DNA from: Dillenia suffruticosa
Taxonomy: Eukaryota > Streptophyta > Magnoliopsida > Dilleniales > Dilleniaceae
DNA: 64,000 nucleotides
NCBI GenBank assembly: GCA_033439265.1
Contig: JAVTVX010000017.1
Location: 9,198,001-9,262,000, forward strand
Direction of reading: 5' to 3'
The notes below the pieces were generated by a model, which was not told the origin of the DNA, searched no databases, and was given only the letters and a program-made list of their open reading frames with translations. A program made the position numbers and the translations under genes. Positions 1 to 12,019 of the stretch are shown here, one piece after another. The stretch's first letter is position 1. Every line of letters begins with the position of its first letter.

Positions 1-1176
1 TATATGAGAGAGCATCTCTTCTAACAAGCATACATAAAAATGATACGAATAATTTGAAAAAAAATATACATATATCAAAAATCACAAAAGCTACTCAAAA
101 TAAATCATTTTTTTATACAATACGGATCTACGTTCACAAAGTTAGCCATATAACTGGCTTAGTTAAATTAGGTACAACTGCAGAATACAGATGTAAATGA
201 ACTATAGCTCAATTAATATCATTTTTTCTTTCCAAAGATCCTAAATTCGAGCGCGAACACACGTCACAAGTGATGCAACTTATAACAAATTCACCGCACC
301 TTTACGGTTGTACCGAACCAAAACATCTTTAAAAGAAATTATATGGTGAGATGAGTTTTATACTGTTTATAATAGGTATAAAATTATAAATTATGCTACT
401 TTTGTCAAATAAATGTAAAGAAGGGTGTCCACGAATTTTGGACCATCAGATAACCCTCCCAGACATGATTTACGCTGCACACCTTACCCAATTAGTCGGG
501 GCTTTTATTTTTACCAGCTTGGCAGTCTTTTCCAAAACTATACGCATAACCAAGTTTGACTCAACTATGTCCCCATTTTTTAATTATTATATTAGAAATT
601 TACTCTCATATTAAAGGGAAAACTTTAATTTTTCTATTGAGAAGCAAAACATTCAACTTTTGGAGTTTTCTCGTAATTATTTTCAATTCAGGGATTTGGT
701 TTTATATATAATAAGATTCGAATTTGAGACCTTTTACAAAACGTAGAAAAATAGTGTCAGTTGAGTTACAGTTTATTGGCTCAATTCTGGGATTTAATCA
801 AAACTTAGAGTGATAATAATATTTTTTCCTAGATGCAATAAAAATCATCATATAAGATGATAGTTTTAAAAACATCATCACTTGTTGCTTCTTTTTGGCG
901 AGATGTACTTCCTTTAAAACCTTTACACAAAAACTCCAAATAATAAGTCACTTTAACAATTTCAAAACCATCATCGGTTTATAACCCCATCTAGTTACCC
1001 AAAAAAAAAAATAAAAAAAAAAATCTAATGCCACACTGGCCCTGACATGTCGTGTTAAACCCACAAGATCATAATAGTTTTTGAAGAACCCAAAATTCAA
1101 TTTTTTTTTTCTTTTTTAACACTAAAATTAGAATTTTTTTCCACGTTAAAAACTATTCTACTAATATATTTATATG

Positions 1177-1366
1177 GACCAACGTCTGATAACACAGTTA
1201 ATTCGGGAACTAATGCTCATTAATTATAATCAAGAGTTCGATCCCCCATTACAATGAAAAAATCAGCGCTGGAAGACTTACTCCCTCAATTGGGCCCTGC
1301 AAGCAATCCACCCAAATTAATCAGGACGGAACCTTATATACTGGATTGGTGAGCTAGTCATGGTAC

Positions 1367-1403
<37 letters not shown>
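1177..1403 (+). mobile_element. tRNA-derived SINE with TA-rich tail
   Basis: The 5' part carries RNA polymerase III-type signals: an A-box-like block near 1185-1200 and a B box reading GTTCGATCCC near 1231-1240. The body resembles the copies at 4929-5142 and 11817-12019, sharing CCAACGTCTGAT near the head and GGTACC near the end. The tail is a (TA)n run. A 13-bp direct repeat, ATATATTTATATG, flanks it at 1164-1176 and 1404-1416, as expected for retroposition. The duplicated target is itself AT-rich, so the exact border is less certain than in the other copies. Confidence 0.7.

Positions 1404-1409
<6 letters not shown>
1368..1409. repeat. (TA)n microsatellite
   Basis: An almost pure TA run that forms the tail of the SINE. 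Confidence 0.9.
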
Positions 1410-1415
<6 letters not shown>

Positions 1416-2620
1416 GTAGCAGTTTAGTTTAAGTCTAAGTTAGCTCGAATGATTTTAGGCTGAGGGGAATAAGAACGTTAGATCTTTGGGTTGAGTGGGG
1501 TTTGAGATGAAAATCATTTTCCCTTTGGGCTAACAATGTACACGTTGCAACTATTCATGGTACCATATAGTATCAATCTACCCATATAAAAGGACGATCA
1601 TGTCTAGTGCGGCTCAATTTATAACAACTTTTAGTTGTTTTGTTTGTTCTTTTCCCTCAAAATCTAATATTATTTATGCACAAACAACCTACCCCAGAAT
1701 TTTTTAAGCCTATGTTTGTTTTTGCATCTCTGCTTTGCCATTGCCAAGGTGTTTTGTCTGTGATCTCAAATAACATGACAGCTTGTCTACCACTCGCCAA
1801 GTATGAAATAATCATAGATAATGCAATTGAATTCTCAGGCTGAACCATATATTGACAAATGGGAACTTCTAACCTGATATACAGACTATTTAAAGGACCC
1901 GCCTTGCTGCCGGAACCCAATTCCAGTCTTAAAAAAAATAATAAAAAAAAATGATGCTGAAAGTTGCATGGTTTGGCCATATGAAAACGAAAAATCAAGT
2001 CTTTAGTCATAAGTCTAATAGGTCGGTCCACCATACTCATATGGTCATCAAGATGCGTGTAGACCGGTTAGTGAATGAAAATGAAATTTGAGTTTGAGTT
2101 TGAGTTTGGGTTTGATTTGCATACCAATTAATTATAAAACTATAGTTTTTATGATGTGAACCCTCCCACAAAAGAAAACCCAGTTGTGGAGCACAAATTC
2201 AAATTCTTACCAGCTAATTAAAGAACATGTTTCCCATAAATCTTCCGAGATCAATGTGAATATTACGTATGCCTTTAAAAATAATAAATAAATGGAGGCA
2301 TAACGTGGACTGGATGGGAACAAGGTTCCCAACTTTTCTGAAGTTTCTTGGATATACCCACGAACCCGCTGAGGCTAAACCGCGACAAACCTAAATTCTG
2401 TCTCTGTGTGCGCTGTCATTCATAGAATTTTTGTCCGTCTTGCGTCTACAATAACAAATAGTATACCAATTAGATGGAAGAGAAATACAGTTTATCGTTA
2501 AGAAAAATCTTGGCATGATCCATTTCACTTTCTGATCAAAATGTCCAAATTGCTATTTAACGATTTTTTTTGTATAAATTGTTTTACAAGTGGCACCATA
2601 AACAATTAATTATTTAAGGT

Positions 2621-2640
2621 GAGAGAGAGAGAGAGAGAGT
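2621..2640. repeat. (GA)n microsatellite
   Basis: A short run of GA dinucleotides in intergenic DNA. Confidence 0.85.
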
Positions 2641-3375
2641 GTGCACCATAAATTTCTTTCAACTATTACTTAAGATGTTATTAAGTGAATTTTACGTGTG
2701 ACCTTATTATAGTCAAATCGATTCAAGTCGAATTTAATTAGATCCAAATTGATTATTAGATATTAATGATTTATTAAAAAAAAAGAAAATAAAATAGTTT
2801 TTAGACAAGAAATAGTATGAAGGTAAACAAAGTAATAAATAAATAATGAACTTCAGTATTATAAATCAAATTATTAAATATTTTGAATGAATTCAGAAAT
2901 TGAAAACTGAGAATTTACATAACAATTTCAAATCACTAGAAAATCTAGATCATGAAATACATCACATAAGAAAATTGTCTATAAGCAATACGAAAGCATC
3001 ACACATGAAATATTTCATGAATAACATTTTAACCATGGTAATTACGAGAAATACAGATAAGCTTTAAGAAAAAACTTTAATATTTGCTCGTAGAAGCGTG
3101 AAGAAAGTTTCGCTTTTGCTAGGCCGTACTCCAACACGGGAGAGATATCTCATTACACCCATATATTCACACATAAAGCACTCAATATTTTTGTCCCACC
3201 ACTGCTTCTCTTCTTAATTTGATTCAAACTTTTCTTTCTTTATTTACAAATCTTTTGAAATAAAAAAATAATTAATGAAACCAAACGCAACTTTCCCTTT
3301 TAATCACGTATAAAAGAATCGAACGGAATGACTGAATAATAATTCCTCCAAACATGAACTACATGTATCCTGTAT

Positions 3376-3861
3376 CTACATGACCCTATTAGTCACACTC
3401 TCCTTCATGGTTTTCGAGTGAACAAAAACCTCATTCGTTTTCCTCTTATTTGTCGAAGGAAGCAACTTCGACCAAAACCCACGTTTTTTCTTCCCATCTG
3501 AGGTCTCACCGCCTCCCATTTTTGTAATAAAAGCCATTGATCTACTCTTAGTGAGTACATTCTTGATAGAAACCGGTCCTCTTGTTGTCACGGAACGGAT
3601 TCTATAAGCTTGACGAATAGGAGAGGAACATGAAGACCCAGATGAAGAAGAATAAGGAGACAGAGAAGAAGAAGAGGAAGATGAAGCTAAAGTGTTACTG
3701 CTTATGCTGCATGAACTATTAGACAATCGAGAGAGCTTCTCACTTAAACATATTGAGCAAACACCCGGCGCTTGCCGGTGTTTGGGATGCCTTCTGCACC
3801 TTGTGGACTCTGTTCGTGATCGTCCGACGTATTGATCCTTTGATCTCCATCTGGTCTCCAT
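3376..3861 (-). CDS. Short Ser-rich plant protein with OCTOPUS-like Cys motif
   Basis: A single-exon ORF of 161 residues when started at METRWRSK (3861). A longer in-frame start exists at 4047, but I prefer 3861 because a TATA-like CTATATATA lies about 50 nt upstream on the same strand (3911-3919), between the two starts. Near residues 20-45 is a basic, Cys/His motif, CRRHPKHRQAPGVCSICLSE. It resembles the N-terminal motif of plant OCTOPUS/DUF740-type proteins, but the protein is far shorter than those. A long Ser-rich tract follows, then a basic C-terminal half with KKKRGFWSKLL. There is no signal peptide or membrane segment. The function is unknown; from the family resemblance it may be membrane-associated or a regulatory protein, which is inference. 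Confidence 0.72.
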   Translation of the reverse strand: METRWRSKDQYVGRSRTESTRCRRHPKHRQAPGVCSICLSEKLSRLSNSSCSISSNTLASSSSSSSLSPYSSSSGSSCSSPIRQAYRIRSVTTRGPVSIKNVLTKSRSMAFITKMGGGETSDGKKKRGFWSKLLPSTNKRKTNEVFVHSKTMKESVTNRVM

Positions 3862-3910
3862 ATTCTTTTGAAAGCTGTCCTGAGGGGGTGAGAATTGTGC
3901 ATAAATGGTG

Positions 3911-3919
3911 TATATATAG
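3911..3919 (-). promoter_or_regulatory. TATA box of the Ser-rich protein gene
   Basis: CTATATATA on the minus strand, about 50 nt before the ATG at 3861. It would leave a 5' leader of roughly 20-25 nt and argues against the upstream in-frame Met at 4047. Confidence 0.5.
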
Positions 3920-4928
3920 AGAGAATGTACCAGGAGGCTGTGTTTTTGTGGTGTTTTTTCCACGATGCTTCCTAGTGAACTTCTTTGTTTCTTCCTGACA
4001 TGGGAGTTTTCTTTTGACGGCTTGTGATGGTTTGAAAAGTAAAACAAGGACTGTATGGAGGGTTGTGATTAGTCCGATGGGATAGTTTGCGGGACCTACT
4101 TGGAGGTAGCTGTGCTGCTTCGTGTGGAATTGTTGGAGAAAAGTGTTTGCTTTTTTTCCTTGTGAGGGCGGCGAACGAAATCTGCAGGGCTTACTTTAGA
4201 AAATTTGAAAATTCACTTTGTCAAACAACCGACTATCTTAAGCTTCTAAGCCCATATATATATAAAGCTTAACTTAATTGTCATATTTATATATCAAATT
4301 TTTTAAAAAAAATTAATTAGTAGATATAAAACTCTAGCATCCTTTTTTTTATTGATGGTTAACCCTACAGACATGAGATAAATTCACTAATCTTAGACTA
4401 TAGGTGAGTTTGATAAAACAAATTTAAATTCGATAGAATTGATGTTTTAACTTGATTTTGATATGTTATTAAAAAAATAACTTAATTTTTATATTAAAAA
4501 ATAGATATTAAAATGAATAATTTTCTTTTTTTATATTAAATTCTTCTTAAAATAAATGGATTTCTTTGTTCATATATCAAGTTCCAAAGATTCGGTATTT
4601 TAATATTATGCTAGAGATCAAACGTGTCGTTGTGTAGTTTGAATTGTTTTTTTGGGCCAAAAGCACTTTCACGTAAGCAGCGAGGAATCTACCTCGGTGG
4701 TGGGCGATGGCTTCAATGGGGGCCGTAGAGCATTTGTCTAACACATTCGGCCCAAATCGTTTTGATGGTCGCTCTTTTCACCCTTTACTCAGTCTCCTAA
4801 AAGAATGTCCATTCTAATATTCTTTCAAGGACTTGACAACATGCTTTGTCGAAAAGAAAATTTTTAACAAACAAATTATGACTGTAATATTTTAAAACCA
4901 ATGATATATGTGTCTAGTGATATTATAT

Positions 4929-5142
4929 ATATATTTTTTAAACGATGTCTTGGATACCGGTATATGGGGTTTCGTCCCGACTAATCCGGATCGACCGTTG
5001 CAGTGACTCCTTTCGAAGGACAGGTCTCCCAACGAGAAACGCTCCATACACATGAGGACCCGATACTCCCAGTGAATCGAATTTTGATCATGTTAAAGAG
5101 TACTCAACCCTATATCCAATTGAATCAACGCATGTCGGTTCC
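4929..5142 (-). mobile_element. tRNA-derived SINE, minus orientation
   Basis: On the minus strand it has an A-box-like TTGATTCAATTGG and a B-box-like AAATTCGATTC. It then has a 3' body ending in GGATTAGTCGGGACGAAACC, shared with the copy at 11817-12019. An A/T-rich tail follows. It is bounded by a perfect 13-bp direct repeat, AGTGATATTATAT, at 4916-4928 and 5143-5155. This is good evidence of a retroposed SINE rather than a tRNA gene. Confidence 0.78.
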
Positions 5143-5379
5143 AGTGATATTATATTAAACTCCCTTCGTTAAAATTTCGAATTTAAATATTGAGAATGAA
5201 AATATAGATATTAAAATAATCAATCCCCTAAATTGGGCATGACACCTGCTCAAACTGAATTGGTCAATTTTTTGGATACCGGTAGTCAATTACCCAAAAA
5301 ATATATATTTTAAAAAACAAATATTACTCTTATAATATTTCTTCTATCCTCTTATTTACCTGAACAAATGTAGTATTTC

Positions 5380-6080
5380 ATATATAAAGTAAAAGATTAA
5401 AAGAAAAATGTTAGATAGTAAAATTAATTTAATTTATATTTTTCTCTAAATATATTGATTAATCTTTCTGTCTAATAAAATAAATTTAATTTTTCTTATT
5501 AAAATTAAGCATAAGTTAATCTTCTCTCTACAAATAAATCAATTTAATTTACATTTTCTCTCTCCATATAGATTGACTTTAAATTTTTTTCTCTTTAAAA
5601 AAATCAAAATTAGTTTTACTCTCTAAAACTAAACATAATATTTATTTTCTCTTTAAAAATTTAATTTAATTCATATTTTCTCTATTCAAACTCAATGATT
5701 TTTAAGTTTTCTCTCTACAAAAACCAAAATTAGGTTTTGCTCTCTACAACTAACCAGTAACCACATTAATTTTCTGTCACTAAAAAACATTTTAGTTCAA
5801 TTCTCCCTCTCCAAACACATTTATCTTAAGTTTTCTCTCTCTAAACAAATAAAATTTAGTTTTCTCTCTCTAAAATTAAGCATATAAATTTCCTTTCTCT
5901 AAAAAACAAAGGTAATTAATATTTATTTTTCTAAATACATTTTTATTTTAAATTTTTTATATCTGAAATTAAATATATTAATTTTCTCTTTCTAAAAAAT
6001 TAAATAATTTTAAAATTTTCATCTTTAAATTTAACAAATTTTTAATTTCTTTATCTAAAAAATAAATTCAATCGATATTT
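5380..6080. repeat. CT-rich pseudo-periodic simple sequence
   Basis: Irregular repeats of a TTTTCTCTCTCTAAA-like unit, mixed with AAATTTAATTT blocks, run for about 700 bp. No ORF or structured element was seen. Confidence 0.55.
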
Positions 6081-6140
6081 TATTCATAAATGCATTTATT
6101 TAAAAAAAAAATTATTTTATTTTCTCTTGTTGTACTCATT

Positions 6141-6231
6141 TTTTTTTATTGTACAAGGATTTGAACATGAGATCATCAGGTTGGGGGAGGGGGTTTGTAC
6201 CACTAAACTGTCTCCTTGGGGACAATTAGAA
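6141..6231 (-). mobile_element. Very short tRNA-like SINE
   Basis: About 91 bp including its A-tail (the T run on the plus strand). Read on the minus strand it has an A-box-like block (GACAGTTTAGTGGTAC) and a B box close to GTTCAAATCCT, then poly(A). It is flanked by an imperfect 15-bp repeat: CTTGTTGTACTCATT at 6126-6140 and the same sequence with one change at 6232-6246. It is nearly tRNA-sized, so it could be a tRNA retropseudogene or a minimal SINE. Confidence 0.65.
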
Positions 6232-8649
6232 CTTGTTGTACCCATTCTCGAGTAACATTTACAATGGTAAAAGCGTGAATAGGAAACACGGGGGTAATTT
6301 CTCATCCCCTTCCCCCTCCCACCATGACCTAAAACTTCAGCTCACAAACAGCAAATAAATAAAATTATACCAAAAAACTATAGATCGGTCCATTTATTAG
6401 TTGAATATGTTAATTGCAATTTTTAAATATGTTTACAAAGTATAAGTCTGATGTGGTAGAAGAATTATCTTTAGTTACCATCTAATTTAGTTCAACTTCT
6501 TGTCCTTATAATCAAAATCAAAGAGAAGAAGAAGAAGATAATCATATAATAATGATAATAATAATAATAATAATAAAACAGTTGGGGTGATATTAATCAT
6601 CTCGGTTCATGAATCAAATGAGTCATTTTTTTTTTCTTATATTTTATGTGAAATAAAAAATTTAATTTACAAATCCCTCATTTAGTTTATAAATTTTACT
6701 AATTGAGCCAATTATTAGATTGAATTATAAAATAATCATAAACTTAGTTCAACTTTATTTTTACCCCCGAAAAGAGATACTAAGCATGCATGGAATATGA
6801 ACGAACACCGAACGCCGAAGATTAGGGCAATTTCAAAAGGAGTTGAGACAAGATTTGGATAACCTGAGCCAAGTTCCCAAATTTTTGTCATAAACATAAT
6901 TTGGTTGGGAAACCTCAACCTTTCTTTATTTATTTCTATTTACTTTTGTTTTATTTTTTTGTCTGTTTGTAATATTCATTTAACTAAATTAAACTTTAAT
7001 ATTCATTTATTTTTCACTTTTAACCTATTGAACTTGTTTTATATAAAGTTTAATACCCGAAGGCCAAATTAATATAATTAGAGTCAAAGGTAGAGACAGA
7101 AATTAATATAAATTTTGGCCGAAAATCTTTTCATTTCATACGAGTGTTCAAACTCTCAAAATTCTTTCACTCAACCCCTTTAGTGGCTTACTTGAATAAA
7201 AAATAAATTACTGTCTGAAATTGAGGTAATTAATATTAAATAAAATGAAAACCTGAGTTAGTTTAATCTTATGTAACGCTCGATTAATAGTATGGAATTT
7301 ATGATTATTTTAAATAAAAATATTTTAAATAAAAAAAAGTGAAAAAATTATGGGGCAGATTTGGAGACACGTGAATGGAGGATGGCGGATCTAAATTGCA
7401 TAAATCTAGTTCAAACTAGGGGTGTTGTAACACTCAAATGATGTAGGACAGTATCAATATCTGAACTCAAATCAAGTATTGTTTAGAGGAGTTCGAACTC
7501 ATTGAGATTGTATTTCTCAAGCTTGAGCTCGAGGTCAATACAGAGCCCTGCACTTTTATTATGTAGCTAATTAATATTTCTTAAACTAAATGAAATGCCC
7601 CCCGGCGGTACTTTGATGGATCTTGTAATCTTAGTTAGAACTTATCCCACAATTAATTTATTTTCAGCCTATTACAGTTTAATACCCTTGTGATAAATAT
7701 ATAAATTGTTTTACTTATTTGATTATTCAAATGTTTAAGAATCAATCTTTAATTGATTCAATAATTGAATGCTTATACTCATTAAATAATTTTAAATTCA
7801 AATATTGTGTATAAAAAAATAGATATTCAAAAAAATTTTATTTTTTAAAATTTTGATTCGATTCGAATTGAATTTAATCAGATTTAACATGAATTATTGA
7901 ATAATTGATAATTTATTAGAAAAAATGGGAATATTTAAGAGTAAAATGACACGTTACATGAATAAAGATTAACTTCCCAAATTTTTAATAAGAAAAGCAA
8001 AGAAGGAAAAAGAAATGTTTGGGGCCTCTACTTTGAAAGATGCGGTGTGGATGCAGCCGTATGTTTGGACCCACGCCTTTACCAACCATACGCATGAATC
8101 GATTGATGCCACTTGTCTTTTTGGGACATCCCTTCTGAAATCTCTCGTGTTTTGCTGTGGCTGCCACCTTGCCTTGCTTGTTCCAATTGACTTTTCCAAC
8201 CTTTTATTTCCCACGTAGGTGTAATCGTGGCACGAGTCGGTTTTAACTAAAATCTGTGGGTGGTTCTGTATATGTTTGACAAAAATATTCTAAATAAAAT
8301 TTTAATTAATGTGTTAAATATATAAATGATTTTTATTTTAAAATTATTTTTTAATTATTTCATGTCAAAAGAATTTAATTAATTACATTAACGCTATATA
8401 AGTTGAGTGAATCTTCTAATAAAAAATAGTTTAAAAGTAAGTTGCTGCGGCGTTAATGTGGGATCAAATCTCTTTAACAAGAAATAATTTAAAATATTAT
8501 TAAAATAAGAAATATTTATATTTTTAAGAATATAATTAAATTCTTTTCCAATTCTTTAAATGTATAAAAGTGAGGCAAAAATGGACTCTGTATATTCCAC
8601 GAATGGCAACTTAATCTAAACAAACCATTAAACAAATATAATATATTTT

Positions 8650-8840
8650 TTTATAAATTACATGTATCTAGTAACTATACTAGACTCGGACTAAATCCGG
8701 TTCGACTCTAGTTAGATGTTTAAGGATAAAACTCTATTTTTATCCTTTTTTTTTACATAAAATTTAAATTTAAGATTTTATTTAGTATCAGTACTAACCG
8801 TTGAGTCAACTATCTCAGGCTCTTCCGTTGAAGCCCGAGA
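8650..8840 (-). mobile_element. Possible degenerate SINE
   Basis: The segment GACTCGGACTAAATCCGG resembles the 3' core of the SINEs at 4929 and 11817. A TCAACGGTTAGTA block on the minus strand could be a decayed A box. No TSD was found, so the call is weak. Confidence 0.3.
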
Positions 8841-9613
8841 TGGTCTTCTCATTGCAAAGCAAACATAATTTTTCTGTCATTTAGTTGATAGAATCACACT
8901 CTTTTGTTAACTATATTTTCTAGCTTTATGCTAAAAGTTCATGACTACACCTGGAGGTATAGATAAAAGGATGGTAAGGTTCATGCATTAGATTGAAGAA
9001 ACAAAAAAGGAAGAACGCCACCATTGTTTTAGAAGGTTTATACAATCGCCTCCGCTTTTTCTCCGAGGTCTTGCTTTCATTCTTTGTGACCACACAAATT
9101 TAGTACTAGAATTCCAGCACACCTGCTTCTTTACTGAAAGATTCTTGTTTTGTATGCATCTTGTTCTCTAAAGTGATGGCTTGCTATTATGTTTCTCTAA
9201 CATTTTCTACAATATTTTGAAACCTAAGAAAATATGGCAGAATCAATGGAGGTGCTCTCAAAGTCTTCTAAGCAGCTAGGCCAATCATTACCACACTGGC
9301 CAACTGGTTCTAGTTTTGCTTTTCCTCTAATCTTATGATTTTGTTATATATTTCATACTAATCATCGAAAAATTTCTCCCCATCATTTGTTTTTCTGAGA
9401 AAAACATTCTTTTCATTTTCAAGAATCTTCTTCTTTGAATCTCTGCTGGTATGAGAGCAAATTAGTGTAGGAGTCCATTGACCCCTGTTACCATCTCCAG
9501 CTTGCGTAAAATCCAAATTCAATGCATTAATTTAAACTTATGGTTCCGTTCTTGAGTTGAGATAATTAAAATCTACATTAGGAACTTTATTTATACTGCC
9601 ATTGTTCATGCTG

Positions 9614-10590
9614 TCAACACCAATGAACTAGACTAGGAGCTTGGTCCATGCAGAAGATATTGCAATAATCTTCTGTAGTGTTAAAGAAACTGCTCTGATC
9701 TTCCATGGATGAAAATGAGTACAAAGTTGAGCAACTCTCTTCATTTAGAGCACCACGGTTTCGTTCCCTTGCTCCTAATTGATCACCATCACAAATCCCA
9801 GCATCCCAATCCATAGTTTCTTCTTTTGCAGAACAATCTTTCATCACACTTTGCGCCTTAAGCTTGGCTTTGAGGTCGCTTACCTAGAACACAGCATCAA
9901 CACTAACAACTTTAGAGAAAAAGTTTGGCATACATTTGGGATGTTTTAAGTGAAATAAAAAATTAAAAATTAAAAAAAAAAAAAAAACAGGACCAGAAAT
10001 TGTACGTTGCATATGACAAATTTTGATAAAATGTTAATTCATGAAAATCGATACAAAACAAAAAAAATAAAAATAAAAAGGTATGGTCATACCTGTGCAA
10101 GCAAAGCCTTTCTATCTTGCTCAAGATTATTATAGTCGAGCTTGAGTGCTTGATAATTGACTTTAAGGGTTTCGAACTCTTTCTCCAAAAGCTTGGTCTT
10201 TGATCTAGCCCGTCGGTTTTGGAACCAAATAGCTACTTGACGAGGTCGCAGGCCTAATTCTCTGGCTAGTTTCACTTTGGTGTCGGCATCAAGCGTGCTT
10301 TCTACTTCAAAATTCTTCTCCAGTTCCATCACTTGGTGAGAGCTCAGCCTTCGCTTCTTTCTCTCACTTGTATCCTCCATTTTGTCTTCAAAGATTCTCC
10401 GGTTATTCCTGTCATCTTCTTGGAAAAAAGAAATTCAACCAAACACAATTAGCACTCGCAACTTGTAGTTGTTTAGTACTTAGAATTAAGCTCAAAAAAT
10501 GAAAAAAAAAAAATAATTAATTGTGTCCCACAAACCTGTGTTGCCATTATTTGAAGCCAAATCACTCAATGAACCTTTGTGTTGCTTCAT
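9614..10590 (-). CDS. HD-Zip class I transcription factor (3 exons)
   Basis: Predicted exons are 10536-10590, 10093-10418 and 9614-9883. All junctions have GT/AG borders and keep phase, giving 216 residues. It should be a nuclear DNA-binding regulator; HD-Zip I proteins bind CAATNATTG-type sites as dimers. The homeodomain spans residues 38-95 and includes [16 protein letters not shown] leucine zipper follows directly, with heptad leucines at 96, 103, 110, 117, 124 and 131. The C-terminal region is acidic and Ser-rich and ends in HWC. The normally conserved Trp after NRRAR is Ser91 here (codon at 10201-10203). I chose the ATG at 10590 because exon 1 splices in frame; the Met at 10380 lies inside exon 2. 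The subgroup within HD-Zip I is not resolved. Confidence 0.88.
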
Positions 10591-10744
10591 CGTAGGATCA
10601 GAAGAGCTTGTCTCTCTATACCAAATCTTGAAGATGATGATTTGTAGAACTCAGAATTGCGAATGCTGCTTTGGTATTTAGCTTTAAAAAGCACAAACAG
10701 GAGACCTTTGCCTCTTCATTCTCCGATAACTTCTTTCTTTCTCC

Positions 10745-10752
10745 AATTTATA
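10745..10752 (-). promoter_or_regulatory. Possible TATA box of the HD-Zip gene
   Basis: TATAAATT on the minus strand, 155 nt upstream of the ATG at 10590. This is consistent with a leader of about 120 nt. Confidence 0.4.
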
Positions 10753-11816
10753 GAAGAAAAGGTGGAATACGGAACAAAGCTAAAAAGGTTAAGCACTTAG
10801 TTCATAGAGGAGTAGAATGAGACGAATCTTTAACAAGCCAAACAAAACCTAACTATAAAAGGAAAAGCAACCTATAAGTTAAAATTTATGACTAACTTGT
10901 ATTACGTACTACCGTTTTACCTTATGTGTGCAATGCGTCAGGTATATGCAGGAATAAATAATAAATTATATTAACAAATGCAGGAATAAATAAATTATAT
11001 TGATAATTAAAAATTTAGACGAGAAAATAGTTTAGCATAGAAATGAGTGGTATAAAAAAATACACATAAATTAAATCAATATATTTGGATATATATATAT
11101 TTATTTATTTCTTTTTTTTAATCATATTCAGATCTGTCTCTCAAATTGTTGACCCCAATTGAGATTAAGACTCAGTTTATTATTGTTGTATTTACATATG
11201 AACAGATACAATCTCATGTTGAAATTATCTTAAAAATATTAATAAATTATATTAATACTTTTAAGCCGAGTGCTCCACATTTTGTATTAAAAAATATGAA
11301 TAGAAATTTGACGAACGGTACTAACCATGCAGTTCACGTGCGCATTTCACATCTTGTTTTTTGTTGAATTTAAATCCTTATCAATACATTAGATGGCAAA
11401 TGTGAAAGGGGCTTTTAAGGTTTTGTCGGCATGCATTGAGTGATAGGAACACAACCACACCCCTTTTTATGCCCTCACAATTCACTTCTCTGGAAGATAT
11501 ATTATCTACAAAAGTCGTGACACCTCCGCTGCTGATTTAAACTTTAAAGGTACCAAATGTGAGGCATGATAGACACATTTTTAATATGAATAATAATTAG
11601 ATAATACATGAGGAGATAATTAATAAGATTTTCTTCTCTAATTTTCTTTTTTTTTTTTTTTATGCATAAGAGACGTTTGAATATATGGGAATGATGTCAG
11701 TGAAATTATAGTTAATTGGCTTCTCCACATACTTAAATTTTAGATTTTAGAAGAGACAATAATTATATAAAATGATACCGCCTTGTATAATGGAGGCAAC
11801 AACCCTTTGAGTATTT

Positions 11817-12019
11817 ATTTTTTATTTTTTTGGTACCATCATTAAGCTACCAATCAGTATTCGGGATTTCATCCCGACTAATCTGGATCGACGTTTTACA
11901 GGGCTCAATTGAGGGAAAAGTCTCCAAACGCTAATTTTTCTGTTTCCATATGGGATCAAACTCCCGACCATGATTAAAGAACGTCAATCCCCGAACCAAC
12001 TGAACCATCAGACGTTGGT
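11817..12019 (-). mobile_element. tRNA-derived SINE with perfect 15-bp TSD
   Basis: Read on the minus strand the element begins with ACCAACGTCTGATGGTTCAG and has an A box (TGGTTCAGTTGG). It continues with a B-box-like GGGAGTTTGATCCC and the shared 3' core ending in GGTACC, then an A-rich tail. The direct repeat ACCCTTTGAGTATTT flanks it exactly at 11802-11816 and 12020-12034. It is the best-preserved copy of the family in this window. Confidence 0.85.

Larger units (their letters stand above)
1..3375. other. AT-rich intergenic region, no supported gene
   Basis: I find no convincing coding region here. The short open frames, such as 393-614 and those around 1640-2040, overlap on both strands, lack recognisable motifs and have no codon-like composition. 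The stretch holds a SINE with a TA-rich tail (1177-1403), a GA microsatellite (about 2621-2640) and ordinary AT-rich spacer. Its right end would be the 3' flank of the minus-strand gene that ends at 3376. Confidence 0.6.
4048..9613. other. Intergenic region with SINEs and CT-rich simple sequence
   Basis: No gene is supported. It holds a SINE with 13-bp TSDs (4929-5142), a pseudo-periodic CT-rich stretch (about 5380-6080), a 91-bp tRNA-like SINE (6141-6231), an (ATA)n run (about 6545-6575) and a degenerate SINE-like block (about 8650-8840). Around 8000-8220 a slightly GC-richer patch has open frames on both strands (7969-8214 minus, 8015-8218 plus). They match no family I know and are probably chance. 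Confidence 0.6.

Noticed and set aside
3862-4047. Longer start for the Ser-rich protein
   Set aside because: A TATA-like box lies between the two Met codons, so transcription probably starts after the upstream one.
6141-6231. A functional tRNA gene
   Set aside because: A- and B-box-like blocks exist, but there is an A tail and a flanking TSD, so it is a retroposon.
7969-8218. Opposing ORFs of 60-81 codons on both strands
   Set aside because: No motif, no splice partner and mutually overlapping; treated as chance.
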